NCBI RefSeq assembly: GCF_025673445.1
Contig: NZ_JAOVQN010000001.1
Span: forward strand, 124,001 to 188,000
DNA length: 64,000 nt
Source of the DNA: Ruegeria_B marisflavi
Lineage (GTDB): Bacteria; Pseudomonadota; Alphaproteobacteria; Rhodobacterales; Rhodobacteraceae
Direction of reading: 5' to 3'
The notes under the pieces were generated by a model. It was given only the letters and a program-made list of their open reading frames with translations. It was not told the DNA's origin and made no database searches. Shown piece by piece: positions 44,567 through 52,631 of this stretch (the first letter of the stretch is position 1; each line of letters begins with the position of its first letter). The position numbers and the translations under genes are program-made.

Positions 44567-45051
44567 TAATGCCTCACGCGTCCCGTTCAATAGCCATTTC
44601 GGCCTTATTGCCCATCCAAGGTTAGCCGGGGTGCCCCGACCCGAATTCACCTCCCAATGGGCACAGCGTAACGCCCCGTGAAACACGGTGCGCGTTGCCC
44701 GTCCGGGCAACTGAAATGAACACGTGTATGATCCCTATTGAGCCAGCCAAAGACTCACAGGTACTGAGTACACCGTTCAAAACACACTTCAGACAGGGCG
44801 GATCGCCGGGGCAGCCCGGTTACCACAAGGATCGAGAGGTCCATCAATAAACGCTCTCAACTATCTTACGACTGCTTCGTATGTCGATCAAAGCCACCGC
44901 AAGATGCCTGTCCCCCCAAGCGAGTGAATCGCTGGGACAGTGGTAGCAATTTGGCCAGCGGAGCGGCAACGAAACTATGATGTTGACTCCGGATTTCGCT
45001 GCAAAGAATCTCTCGGCATCGTGCCAGAGAGGATTCAATGCAACACGACGG
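44567..45051 (-). other. gene-free region upstream of dnaA
   Basis: About 485 bp with no convincing reading frame. It must hold the dnaA promoter, but I cannot place a good -35/-10. I see no TTATCCACA-type DnaA boxes or clustered AT-rich unwinding element, so no support for oriC here. A short GTAC-TGA-GTAC inverted repeat occurs at 44761-44771. Confidence 0.5.
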
Positions 45052-45080
45052 AAAAAGGCGCTGCCCAAGCAACGCCTTTT
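45052..45080 (-). terminator. Rho-independent terminator of rpsT
   Basis: On the minus strand AAAAGGCGTTGC pairs with GCAGCGCCTTTTT around a TTGG loop and ends in a run of T, 33 bp after the rpsT stop. Confidence 0.8.
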
Positions 45081-45113
45081 GCTGAAAAAGATTTTCAGGA
45101 TTCGTTTTTTGGA

Positions 45114-45377
45114 TCAGGCCATCGCTTTGACGCGGGCCGACAGGCGCGACATCTTGCGAGACGCGGTGTTCTTGTGGAACACGCCTTTGGTGACGCCGCG
45201 CATCAGTTCCGGCTGAGCGACGCGCAGAGCGGTTGCCGCTGCATCCTTGTCGCCCGAAGCGATCGCTTCTTCGACTTTGCGCAGGTAGGTGCGGATCCGC
45301 GAACGGCGGGCTTTGTTGATTGCGAAACGTTTTTCGTTTTGGCGGGCGCGTTTAGCAGCCTGGGGCGAATTAGCCAT
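45114..45377 (-). CDS. rpsT: 30S ribosomal protein S20
   Basis: An 87-residue basic protein binding 16S rRNA. The sequence MANSPQAAKRARQNEKRFAI and later TYLRKVEEAI, GVFHKNTASRKMSRL are the S20 signature; most of the protein is Lys/Arg-rich helix. Length matches the family. The ATG at 45377 is the usual S20 start, preceded by the purine-rich GAGGTACGTACAAA. A terminator follows. Confidence 0.97.
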   Translation of the reverse strand: MANSPQAAKRARQNEKRFAINKARRSRIRTYLRKVEEAIASGDKDAAATALRVAQPELMRGVTKGVFHKNTASRKMSRLSARVKAMA

Positions 45378-45599
45378 TTTGTACGTACCTCGGATCGGGT
45401 TGTGTTCGTTTTGTACACGCATGGCACGCCCGAACCGGATTTGGTACCGGTCTGATTCTAGCCTAAGCGGGCCCCACGCGCATGTATGACGGCGGCATCT
45501 ATCGGATGCGGCAGAAAAAGCCAAGCCCAATCTGCCCGGAATCGAAATCAGGCGGGAATGACCCCGCCTGACCCATGCAAGTGATTCCCTTACGCGACG

Positions 45600-46376
45600 T
45601 CATTTGTCGCGGAATTGAGCCGCGCGTTTTTCCAGGAAGGCGGCCATGCCTTCCTTTTGATCCTCGGTTGCGAACATCGAATGGAACACCCGGCGTTCGA
45701 ACAGCAGCCCCTCGCTCAGCGTGGTCTCGTAGGAACGGTTGACCGCCTCCTTGACCGCAAAGGCGGTGATCATCGACTTCTCGGCGATCTTCTGGGCCGC
45801 GCTCAGCGCCTCCTCGATCAGCTTCTTGGCCGGGACGACACGGCTGACCAGTCCGGCGCGCTCGGCCTCTTCGGCATCCATGAACCGTCCGGTCATGTTC
45901 AGGTCCATCGACTTGGACTTGCCGACAAACCGAGTCAGACGCTGAGTGCCGCCGATACCGGCAATCACGCCCAGATTGATCTCGGGCTGGCCGAACTTGG
46001 CGGTGTCCGCTGCGATGATGAAATCGCACAGCATCGCCAGTTCACAACCACCGCCCAGAGCATAGCCCGCCACGGCCGCGATGATCGGCTTGCGGATCGC
46101 CGAGATCCGGTCGTTGGCATCGGCAAACAGGTTCTCGTCGAACACTTCGACAAAGGTCTTTTGCGACATCTCGCGAATGTCGGCGCCGGCGGCAAAGGCC
46201 TTTTCGCTGCCGGTGATGACAATGCAGCGGACCTTGTCGTTGGAATCGGCTTCTTCCAAAGCGGCGCACAACTCTCCCACCAGTTGGGAATTGAGTGCAT
46301 TCAGCGCATCCGGACGGTTCAGCCGGATGAGGGCTACGTGGGTGTCCACTTCGACGATGATCGTCTCAAAGGCCAT
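45600..46376 (-). CDS. enoyl-CoA hydratase
   Basis: A 258-residue crotonase-superfamily enzyme hydrating trans-2-enoyl-CoA. The oxyanion hole segments are EKAFAAGADIREM and GYALGGGCELAMLCD; the catalytic glutamates lie in GGGCELA and FGQPEINLGVIAGIGG-TQRLTR. The C-terminal segment VKEAVNRSYE is typical of short-chain ECH (FadB1/PaaF-like). Its presence with the thiolase and the dienoyl-CoA-reductase-like SDR in this window fits beta-oxidation, although they are not adjacent. Cytoplasmic. Confidence 0.92.
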   Translation of the reverse strand: MAFETIIVEVDTHVALIRLNRPDALNALNSQLVGELCAALEEADSNDKVRCIVITGSEKAFAAGADIREMSQKTFVEVFDENLFADANDRISAIRKPIIAAVAGYALGGGCELAMLCDFIIAADTAKFGQPEINLGVIAGIGGTQRLTRFVGKSKSMDLNMTGRFMDAEEAERAGLVSRVVPAKKLIEEALSAAQKIAEKSMITAFAVKEAVNRSYETTLSEGLLFERRVFHSMFATEDQKEGMAAFLEKRAAQFRDK

Positions 46377-46442
46377 GGGGCTTTCGCTCTCGCTTGTTCC
46401 GTTTCGGGACGATTCCTTATCACGGGGGCACGATGGTTCAAG

Positions 46443-47294
46443 TTATCTTTGGCATTGCACACAATAGAAAGACGATCTTCCCGATTGGGTGATTCTCTTG
46501 ATCGACCCCGAGCATGAGGGGCGCCGACAGGGTTCGCCATCGCGTCCGTACACATCGAAGCTGTGCTGAAAATATCCAAGTTCTCCATCGGCTTGCCGGA
46601 AATCCCGCAGCGAGGAACCGCCCGCCTCGATGGCCTCGGACAGGACCTGTCGGATGATCGGAACCAGGGCGCCGACACGGGGGGCCGCGATCTGACCGGC
46701 CTTGCGACGCGGCGACACACCGGCCCGAAACAATGTTTCACAGACATAGATATTGCCCAGCCCTGCGACGATTCCCTGATCGAGCAGGGCGGATTTGACC
46801 GGGGTGTTCTTGCCCTTGAACGCCGCAATCAGGTGGTTTTCGTGGAAATCGTTTCCCAGCGGCTCGGGTCCAAGAACTGACAACAGCTTGTGATCTTCGG
46901 CGTTTGCGGTCGGCATCAGGTCCATCGCGCCGAACCGGCGCGGGTCATTGAAGGTGATGCGGGCGCCGTTGTCCATGTGGAACACCACATGGTCATGTTT
47001 CTGCGCCGCCGGGTGGGCGTGCACGAACTGGCCCAGCGGATCGCCCGATACGGTCATCCGCCCTGACATGCCCAGATGGATGAGCAGCGTCTCGCCCCCC
47101 GACAGATCGGCCAGAATGTATTTCGACCGCCGCCGCAGCCGTTCGACCCGCTGGCCTGTCAGCCGCTCGGCCATGCGATCGGGGAAGGGCCAGCGCAGGT
47201 CGGGCCGGTTGACCTCGGCCCGCGCGATCACCGCGCCCTCCATCGCGGGGGCCAATCCGCGCCGAACGGTCTCGACCTCGGGCAATTCAGGCAT
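46443..47294 (-). CDS. mutM: formamidopyrimidine-DNA glycosylase
   Basis: A 283-residue base-excision repair enzyme removing 8-oxoguanine and Fapy lesions with AP-lyase activity. The mature N-terminus PELPEVETVRRGL supplies the catalytic Pro2 and Glu3; the catalytic-loop Lys lies in LIHLGMSGRM region; the C-terminal zinc finger has C-x4-C-x16-C-x2-C (PCRRPSC and FYCVQCQR), the spacing usual for alphaproteobacterial Fpg. The ATG at 47294 is required to expose Pro2; an in-frame start six codons upstream is rejected. Divergent from ubiE with 85 bp between. Confidence 0.95.
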   Translation of the reverse strand: MPELPEVETVRRGLAPAMEGAVIARAEVNRPDLRWPFPDRMAERLTGQRVERLRRRSKYILADLSGGETLLIHLGMSGRMTVSGDPLGQFVHAHPAAQKHDHVVFHMDNGARITFNDPRRFGAMDLMPTANAEDHKLLSVLGPEPLGNDFHENHLIAAFKGKNTPVKSALLDQGIVAGLGNIYVCETLFRAGVSPRRKAGQIAAPRVGALVPIIRQVLSEAIEAGGSSLRDFRQADGELGYFQHSFDVYGRDGEPCRRPSCSGSIKRITQSGRSSFYCVQCQR

Positions 47295-47379
47295 TAGACG
47301 CTCCTCATCCAAAGGGCCGCATTGTGCCCCGGTCTCAGCACCCTATAACAGGGGCGAAATGCGAGGAACGGCAAGACCC

Positions 47380-48132
47380 ATGTCCGACACATCCGACAAG
47401 ACCACCCATTTCGGCTTTGAAACCGTGCCCGAGCATGAAAAGGCGGGTCGGGTGCGGGGCGTGTTCGGGTCGGTCGCCTCGAAATACGATGTCATGAACG
47501 ATGTGATGTCGATGGGCATCCACCGGGTCTGGAAAGACGCGATGATGGACTGGCTGGCGCCGCGCCCTGGTCAGCGGCTGCTGGATGTGGCGGGGGGGAC
47601 CGGCGATATCTCTTTCCGGTTTCTGAAACGCGCGGGCCATGGTCAAGCCACCGTTCTGGACCTGACCGAGCCGATGCTGGTCGAGGGCCGCAAACGGGCC
47701 GAGGCCGAGCGCATGGCCGACAGTCTCGACTGGGTGGTGGGCGACGCGATGGCGCTGCCGTTCGAGGATAACACGTTCGACGTCTACACCATCTCGTTCG
47801 GCATCCGGAACGTGACCCGGCCGCAAGAGGCCCTGAACGAAGCTTACCGCGTGCTGCGCCCCGGTGGCCGCCTGATGGTGCTGGAGTTCAGCCAGTTGCC
47901 CAATGACGGGCTGCAAAAGCTCTATGATCTTTATAGTTTCAACGTCATTCCGCGCATGGGTCAGTTGATCGCAAACGACCGCGACAGCTATCAATACCTG
48001 GTGGAATCGATCCGCAAGTTTCCCGATCAGGAAACGTTCCTGGGCATGGTCAAAGCGGCGGGTTTCGGCAATGCCAAGTACAGCAACCTGAGCATGGGTA
48101 TCGCCGCGCTGCATTCCGGCTGGAAGATCTGA
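47380..48132 (+). CDS. ubiE: ubiquinone/menaquinone C-methyltransferase
   Basis: A 250-residue SAM-dependent C-methyltransferase of ubiquinone synthesis. It shows VFGSVASKYDVMNDVMSMGIHRVWK, the SAM loop LLDVAGGTGDISFRF, and the late FPDQETFLGMVKAAGF. The ATG at 47380 follows CGAGGAACGGCAAGACCC. It is 3 bp before ubiB, with which it is surely cotranscribed; both act on ubiquinone biosynthesis at the membrane. Confidence 0.97.
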   Translation: MSDTSDKTTHFGFETVPEHEKAGRVRGVFGSVASKYDVMNDVMSMGIHRVWKDAMMDWLAPRPGQRLLDVAGGTGDISFRFLKRAGHGQATVLDLTEPMLVEGRKRAEAERMADSLDWVVGDAMALPFEDNTFDVYTISFGIRNVTRPQEALNEAYRVLRPGGRLMVLEFSQLPNDGLQKLYDLYSFNVIPRMGQLIANDRDSYQYLVESIRKFPDQETFLGMVKAAGFGNAKYSNLSMGIAALHSGWKI

Positions 48133-48135
48133 TCA

Positions 48136-49665
48136 ATGCGCGGCCCCCACAATATCATCCGCCTGATCCGCACGGGCGCCACGCTGGAGCGCAACGGCGC
48201 CATGGGCGCGGTGCTGGATGCGTTTGACGCGCCGCGCCCGCTGCGCATTCTGGCCCGCATGCTGGGCAAGCCGTTCCAGTGGCTGGGCTTCAAGGGCGAC
48301 CCCAGTCTGCCGCCCGCCACCCGCGCGCTGATGGCGATGGGACCGGCCTATATCAAGTTCGGTCAGGTGCTTTCGACCCGGCCCGACGTGGTGGGGCAGG
48401 ATCTGGCCGACCAGCTGCGCGTCTTGCAGGATCAATTGCCACCCTTTCCCCGCGCCACCGCCATGCGCGAGGTGGAGCGGGAACTGGGCCGCCCGCTGCC
48501 CGAAATGTTCAGCGAGTTCAGCGAACCGATTGCGGCGGCGTCCATCGCGCAGGTACACCGGGCGCGTCTGGCCGACAGCGGCGAGGATGTGGCCGTCAAG
48601 GTGCTGCGCCCCGGTATCGAGCGCGCCTTTCGCAAGGATGTGGATGCGTTCTATTTCGCCGCCCGCATCGTCGATCTGTTTGCCCCCGGTGCTCGCCGCC
48701 TGCGCCCGATGGAGGTGATCGAGCATTTCGACGGCGTCGTGCGCGGAGAGCTGGATCTGCGGCTGGAAAGTGCCGCCGCCTCGGAATTCGCCGACAACAC
48801 TAAGGAGGATGCCGGGTTCCGCCTGCCGCCGGTGCGCTGGTCGCTGTCGGCGCGGCGGGTGATGACGCTGGGCTGGGCCGATGGCGTGCCGCTGGGCGAC
48901 AATGCCGCGCTGGACGCCGCCGAACACAACCGGCGCGACCTTGGCGAACGGGTGCTTCGCCTGTTCCTGCTGCACGCGCTGCGCGATGGCTTTTTCCACG
49001 CCGACATGCATCAGGGCAACCTGAAGGTCGCCGCCGATGGCGATATCATCGCCTATGACTTCGGCATCATGGGCCATATCGACGAATACACCCGCAGGGT
49101 CTATGCCGAGATCCTGTTCGGCTTCATCCGCCGCGACTACAAACGCGTCGCCGAGGTGCATTTCGAGGCCGGTTACGTGCCCGCAACACAGGATGTCGAC
49201 GAGTTTGCCCGCGCCCTGCGCGCGGTGGGCGAACCGATCTTTGGCATGGATGCGACCCATATCTCAATGGGTCGGCTGCTGAGCTACCTCTTCGAGGTCA
49301 CCGAACGTTTCGGCATGGAAACCCGGACCGAGCTGATCCTCTTGCAACGCACCATGGTCGTGGTCGAAGGCGTGGCGCGCTCGCTCGATCCGCATATCAA
49401 CATCTGGGAGGTGGCCCGCCCGGTGGTCGAGGATTACATCAAGCAATCCATCGGCCCGCGCGCGGTGCTGGCCGATCTGGGCAAGACGGCGCTGGTAGTG
49501 GCCCGCTTCGGCCCGCGCCTGCCCGATCTGGTCGAGCGGGCGCTGGTGGCGCAGTCGCAACCGGGTCTGGACGAGAAGCCGGGTCGCAGCGCCGCGTTCT
49601 GGCCCGCCCTGGGTGGCGCGCTGATCGGTGGCGGAGTGGTGCTACTGGCCAACCTGCTCATGTGA
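48136..49665 (+). CDS. ubiB: ubiquinone biosynthesis regulatory kinase-like protein UbiB
   Basis: A 509-residue ABC1/ADCK atypical kinase. The family KxGQ motif is AYIKFGQVLSTRPDVVG, followed by the ATP-region IAQVHRARL and VAVKVLRPG, and the kinase catalytic segment HADMHQGNLKV with a DFG-like YDFGIMGH. The C-terminus has a hydrophobic membrane helix (ALGGALIGGGVVLLANLLM). It is needed for ubiquinone synthesis, perhaps as an ATPase extracting lipid intermediates. Directly after ubiE. Confidence 0.96.
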   Translation: MRGPHNIIRLIRTGATLERNGAMGAVLDAFDAPRPLRILARMLGKPFQWLGFKGDPSLPPATRALMAMGPAYIKFGQVLSTRPDVVGQDLADQLRVLQDQLPPFPRATAMREVERELGRPLPEMFSEFSEPIAAASIAQVHRARLADSGEDVAVKVLRPGIERAFRKDVDAFYFAARIVDLFAPGARRLRPMEVIEHFDGVVRGELDLRLESAAASEFADNTKEDAGFRLPPVRWSLSARRVMTLGWADGVPLGDNAALDAAEHNRRDLGERVLRLFLLHALRDGFFHADMHQGNLKVAADGDIIAYDFGIMGHIDEYTRRVYAEILFGFIRRDYKRVAEVHFEAGYVPATQDVDEFARALRAVGEPIFGMDATHISMGRLLSYLFEVTERFGMETRTELILLQRTMVVVEGVARSLDPHINIWEVARPVVEDYIKQSIGPRAVLADLGKTALVVARFGPRLPDLVERALVAQSQPGLDEKPGRSAAFWPALGGALIGGGVVLLANLLM

Positions 49666-49703
49666 ACGGGTGACAGGCGCGGCCTTCGTGCTAGGCTGCG
49701 CCC

Positions 49704-50690
49704 ATGGCTCGCACCAATCCATATCGCCCATTTACCCCAGATCCCGAACAGGCAGCCCTTGCGCCCGGGATCAGCGGGAACGACATCAATGGGCTGGGCG
49801 AAACAGCGTTTCGCCGCCCGCGCATGGTCTATTGGGCACCCGATCCGGGCGACATCCCGCACGGGCTGCTGCAACACTATTTCTACCGGCAATCGGCAAA
49901 AGAGCCTGACTTTGCCAGCCGACGTGCCGCGCGACAGGCGGTACTGGACGCGCCCCTGCCTCCACTGGCCGACATCGCCATCATTCGCGCGCCCGCGGAT
50001 TGGACCGCCGCGCTGACGCAGTTCGTGGACAGCGGCGCCTGTGACCTGACCGGTGTCGCCGAGATGAACCCTGACTGGGTCTTCGAAGGGTACGAGATCC
50101 CTCAATCCCGTGTCATCATGATCGGTGTGGGTCATGATTTCGACGCCATAGCCACCGCGCCCCGGCCAAGCGCAGGGCTAGAGGTGATGACGCAATACAG
50201 TCGCGCCGCTCAGGCCGCCAAGATCATCGCCGGATGGCTGCGGGTGCAGGGGTGGGAGGCCGAGCCCCTGACCGGTCCGATGACCGGCGCTCTGGCGATG
50301 ATCCCACCGGCGCTGGCCTGCGGCTTTGGCGAGTTGGGCAAGCATGGGTCAATCATTAACCCCGACCTCGGTGCCTCGTTCCGCCTGTCGGCGGTGCTGA
50401 CGGATGCGCCCTTTGCCCCGACCCCGGCTCAGGATCACGGCATCGACGCTTTTTGCGCAAACTGCCGCATCTGTCAGGACGCTTGCCCACCCGAGGCGCT
50501 GTTCGCGGAAAAACAGACCGTGCGCGGCGCCCGCAAGTGGTATGTCGATTTCGACAAATGCCTGCCCTTCTTCAACCAGACCCATGGCTGCGCCATCTGC
50601 ATCGCCGAATGCCCCTGGTCGCGCCCGGGCGTTGGCCCGAATCTGGCTGCGAAACTGGCCCGCAAACGGAACAGGGACGCGACCGGCTGA
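49704..50690 (+). CDS. 4Fe-4S protein of QueG / reductive dehalogenase superfamily
   Basis: A 328-residue soluble protein. The C-terminal part carries two 4Fe-4S motifs: CANCRICQDACP (CxxCxxCxxxCP) and HGCAICIAECPW after an earlier lone Cys (FDKCLPFF). The middle has CGFGELGKHGSIINPDLG and FRLSAVLTD, like the corrinoid-binding domain shared by QueG epoxyqueuosine reductase and RdhA-type dehalogenases. No twin-Arg signal or membrane anchor is seen, so it is cytoplasmic. The N-terminal about 120 residues are divergent. Substrate is open; it is not adjacent to queuosine genes. Confidence 0.75.
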   Translation: MARTNPYRPFTPDPEQAALAPGISGNDINGLGETAFRRPRMVYWAPDPGDIPHGLLQHYFYRQSAKEPDFASRRAARQAVLDAPLPPLADIAIIRAPADWTAALTQFVDSGACDLTGVAEMNPDWVFEGYEIPQSRVIMIGVGHDFDAIATAPRPSAGLEVMTQYSRAAQAAKIIAGWLRVQGWEAEPLTGPMTGALAMIPPALACGFGELGKHGSIINPDLGASFRLSAVLTDAPFAPTPAQDHGIDAFCANCRICQDACPPEALFAEKQTVRGARKWYVDFDKCLPFFNQTHGCAICIAECPWSRPGVGPNLAAKLARKRNRDATG

Positions 50691-50714
50691 TCGCGCCCCT
50701 GCTTCTTTCTGGTC

Positions 50715-50750
50715 TGAAATACTCCGGGGGTCTGGGGGCAGCGCCCCCAG
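50715..50750 (-). repeat. intergenic repeat element, copy B
   Basis: Reads on the minus strand as CTGGGGGCGCTGCCCCCAG, GACCCCCGGAGTATTTCA. It is the inverted counterpart of the element at 25024-25057, sharing the GACCCCCGGAGTATTTC core and a preceding GC hairpin with different sequence. It lies between two convergent genes. Confidence 0.8.
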
Positions 50751-50759
50751 CCTCTCCGC

Positions 50760-51935
50760 TCAGAGCCGCTCGATGGCGATCGCAATGCCCTGTCCGCCAC
50801 CGATGCACATGGTGATCAGACCTTTGGATCCGCCGATGCGCTCCAGTTCATAAAGCGTTTTCAGCGTGATGATCGCGCCGGTCGCACCGACCGGGTGGCC
50901 CAGCGCAATCGCGCCGCCATTGGGGTTCACCTTGGCCGCATCCAGGCCCAGTTCCTTGTTCACCGCCAGTGCCTGAGCCGCAAAGGCCTCGTTCGATTCG
51001 ATCACGTCAAAATCACCGATGCTCAACCCGGTGCGCGCCAACAGGTTCTGCACCGCCGGAACCGGGCCGATGCCCATCACCTCGGGGCGGACACCCGCAT
51101 GGGCATAGCCCAGAATGCGCGCCTTGGGTTTCAGCCCGGACTTTTCGGCCGCATCCGCCGTGGCGAGCACCATCGCTGCCGCGCCGTCGTTGATGCCGCT
51201 GGCGTTGCCTGCGGTGACCCGGCCATCCTTCTTGAACACCGGCTTCAGCCCCGCCAGCGCCTCGACCGAAGTTGCCTTGGGGTGTTCGTCGACCTTGAAA
51301 TCGACCATGTCGCGCTTGACCTTGACCTGCACGGGCGTGATCTGGCCGTCGAAATGGCCCGCCGCAATTGCCGCCGCTGCGCGGTCTTGCGAGGTTATGG
51401 CGAACTGGTCCATCTGCTCGCGGCTGATCTGATGCTCGTCGGCGACATTCTCGGCAGTCACGCCCATATGGCCGGTTCCGAACGGGCAGCTCAGCGCACC
51501 CACCATCATGTCGAGCGATTTGACATCGCCCATCTTGGCGCCCCAGCGGGCCTGGGTCATGATGAACGGGCTGCGCGACATGCTTTCGGCACCACCGGCG
51601 ACGGCAAATTCCGCATCGCCCAGCATCAGCGACTGCACCGCAGAGACGATGGCCTGCGCGCCGGACCCGCACAGGCGGTTCACGTTCATAGCAGGCGTTC
51701 CGTTCGGGATGCCCGCCTGCATGGCGGCAACCCGGCTCAGGTACATGTCGCGCGGCTCGGTGTTGATCACGTGGCCGAACACCACATGGCCGATCTGGCC
51801 GCCTTCGACGCCCGAACGTTCCAGCGCTGCCTCGGTCACCACTGTGGCCAGGTCGATGGGCGCGGTCGAGGCGAGTGCCCCGCCAAAAGTACCGATGGCG
51901 GTGCGGGCACCATCGAGAATCACGATGTCAGTCAT
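50760..51935 (-). CDS. acetyl-CoA C-acetyltransferase (thiolase)
   Basis: A 391-residue thiolase. The nucleophilic Cys89 is in NRLCGSGAQAI; the catalytic His is in GGAIALGHPVGATGA and the second Cys in TMCIGGGQG, with NEAFAAQALAV between. The length fits biosynthetic/degradative thiolases of the AtoB/PhaA/BktB type; chain-length preference cannot be read. The ATG at 51935 matches the family; an in-frame start 14 residues upstream is not convincing. An XRE-cupin regulator is divergent, with 123 bp between the starts. Confidence 0.93.
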   Translation of the reverse strand: MTDIVILDGARTAIGTFGGALASTAPIDLATVVTEAALERSGVEGGQIGHVVFGHVINTEPRDMYLSRVAAMQAGIPNGTPAMNVNRLCGSGAQAIVSAVQSLMLGDAEFAVAGGAESMSRSPFIMTQARWGAKMGDVKSLDMMVGALSCPFGTGHMGVTAENVADEHQISREQMDQFAITSQDRAAAAIAAGHFDGQITPVQVKVKRDMVDFKVDEHPKATSVEALAGLKPVFKKDGRVTAGNASGINDGAAAMVLATADAAEKSGLKPKARILGYAHAGVRPEVMGIGPVPAVQNLLARTGLSIGDFDVIESNEAFAAQALAVNKELGLDAAKVNPNGGAIALGHPVGATGAIITLKTLYELERIGGSKGLITMCIGGGQGIAIAIERL

Positions 51936-52058
51936 GTTGTCCTCCTCAGGGTTTGGCGCATTATGCAGGTGCAGCATGATTCGTCTCCTGAGACGTGCCG
52001 TCGCGCCCCAAGCGGCCCGGAATTGACAATTCCCCTGAATGAGCGCAGAGAATCCGTC

Positions 52059-52625
52059 ATGACGGACGAAGCCGACGATATCCTGAACCTGCTGCCCGCG
52101 CGTCTAAAAGAGGCGCGGCGCGCGCAGGGCCTGTCGCTGGAAGCTGTGGCGAACCTGAGCGGGGTCTCGCGTTCGATGGTCAGCCAGATCGAGCGGGGCG
52201 AGAGCAGCCCGACCATTGCGACCCTGTGGAACCTGACCCGCGCGTTGCAGGTCGATTTCGCGGGTCTGCTGGAAACCTCGGAGAGCGCCGACCAGATCGA
52301 CACGCTGCGCGCGGCGCAGGTGCCCAGCATCGACAACATGGGGCAGGGCTGCCGGATCCGCATCCTGTCGCCGCCCGAGGATGCCGGCGGGCACGAGGTC
52401 TATGATATCGCCTTTCGCCCGGGTGAGGCATTGGTCAGCCAGCCGCATGGCCGCGGCACCCGCGAACAGCTGACCGTGCTCGAAGGCGCGGTCAGGGTGA
52501 CGTCGGGCACCGCCGTTCAGGATCTTGGGCCCGGCGACACCGCGCGCTATGCCGCCGATATCGCCCATTCGATCACCGCGACGTCAGACGGGGCGCGGGT
52601 GTTCCTGATCGTCAAGTCGGCCTGA
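52059..52625 (+). CDS. XRE-family regulator with C-terminal cupin domain
   Basis: A 188-residue regulator. The N-terminal helix-turn-helix is RLKEARRAQGLSLEAVANLSGVSRSMVSQIERGES, shown here by GLSLEAVANLSGVSRSMVSQ; the cupin sensor follows from about residue 110 (PHGRGTREQLTVLEGAVRV, GDTARYAADIAHS). Such SutR/PuuR-like proteins control metabolism or stress genes and bind small ligands in the cupin. It is divergent from the thiolase and convergent with the phosphatase gene 7 bp downstream. Soluble. Confidence 0.9.
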   Translation: MTDEADDILNLLPARLKEARRAQGLSLEAVANLSGVSRSMVSQIERGESSPTIATLWNLTRALQVDFAGLLETSESADQIDTLRAAQVPSIDNMGQGCRIRILSPPEDAGGHEVYDIAFRPGEALVSQPHGRGTREQLTVLEGAVRVTSGTAVQDLGPGDTARYAADIAHSITATSDGARVFLIVKSA

Positions 52626-52631
52626 GCCGAC

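Noticed and set aside
44844..45068. A 74-codon minus-strand frame between dnaA and rpsT
   Set aside because: No ribosome site, no similarity I recognise, and it lies over the rpsT terminator.
44567..45113. Origin of replication beside dnaA
   Set aside because: No DnaA-box cluster or AT-rich unwinding region is seen; in alphaproteobacteria oriC is often elsewhere.
50895..52058. 388-codon N-terminal extension of the XRE-cupin regulator
   Set aside because: It is antisense to the thiolase; the ATG at 52059 gives a normal-length regulator.
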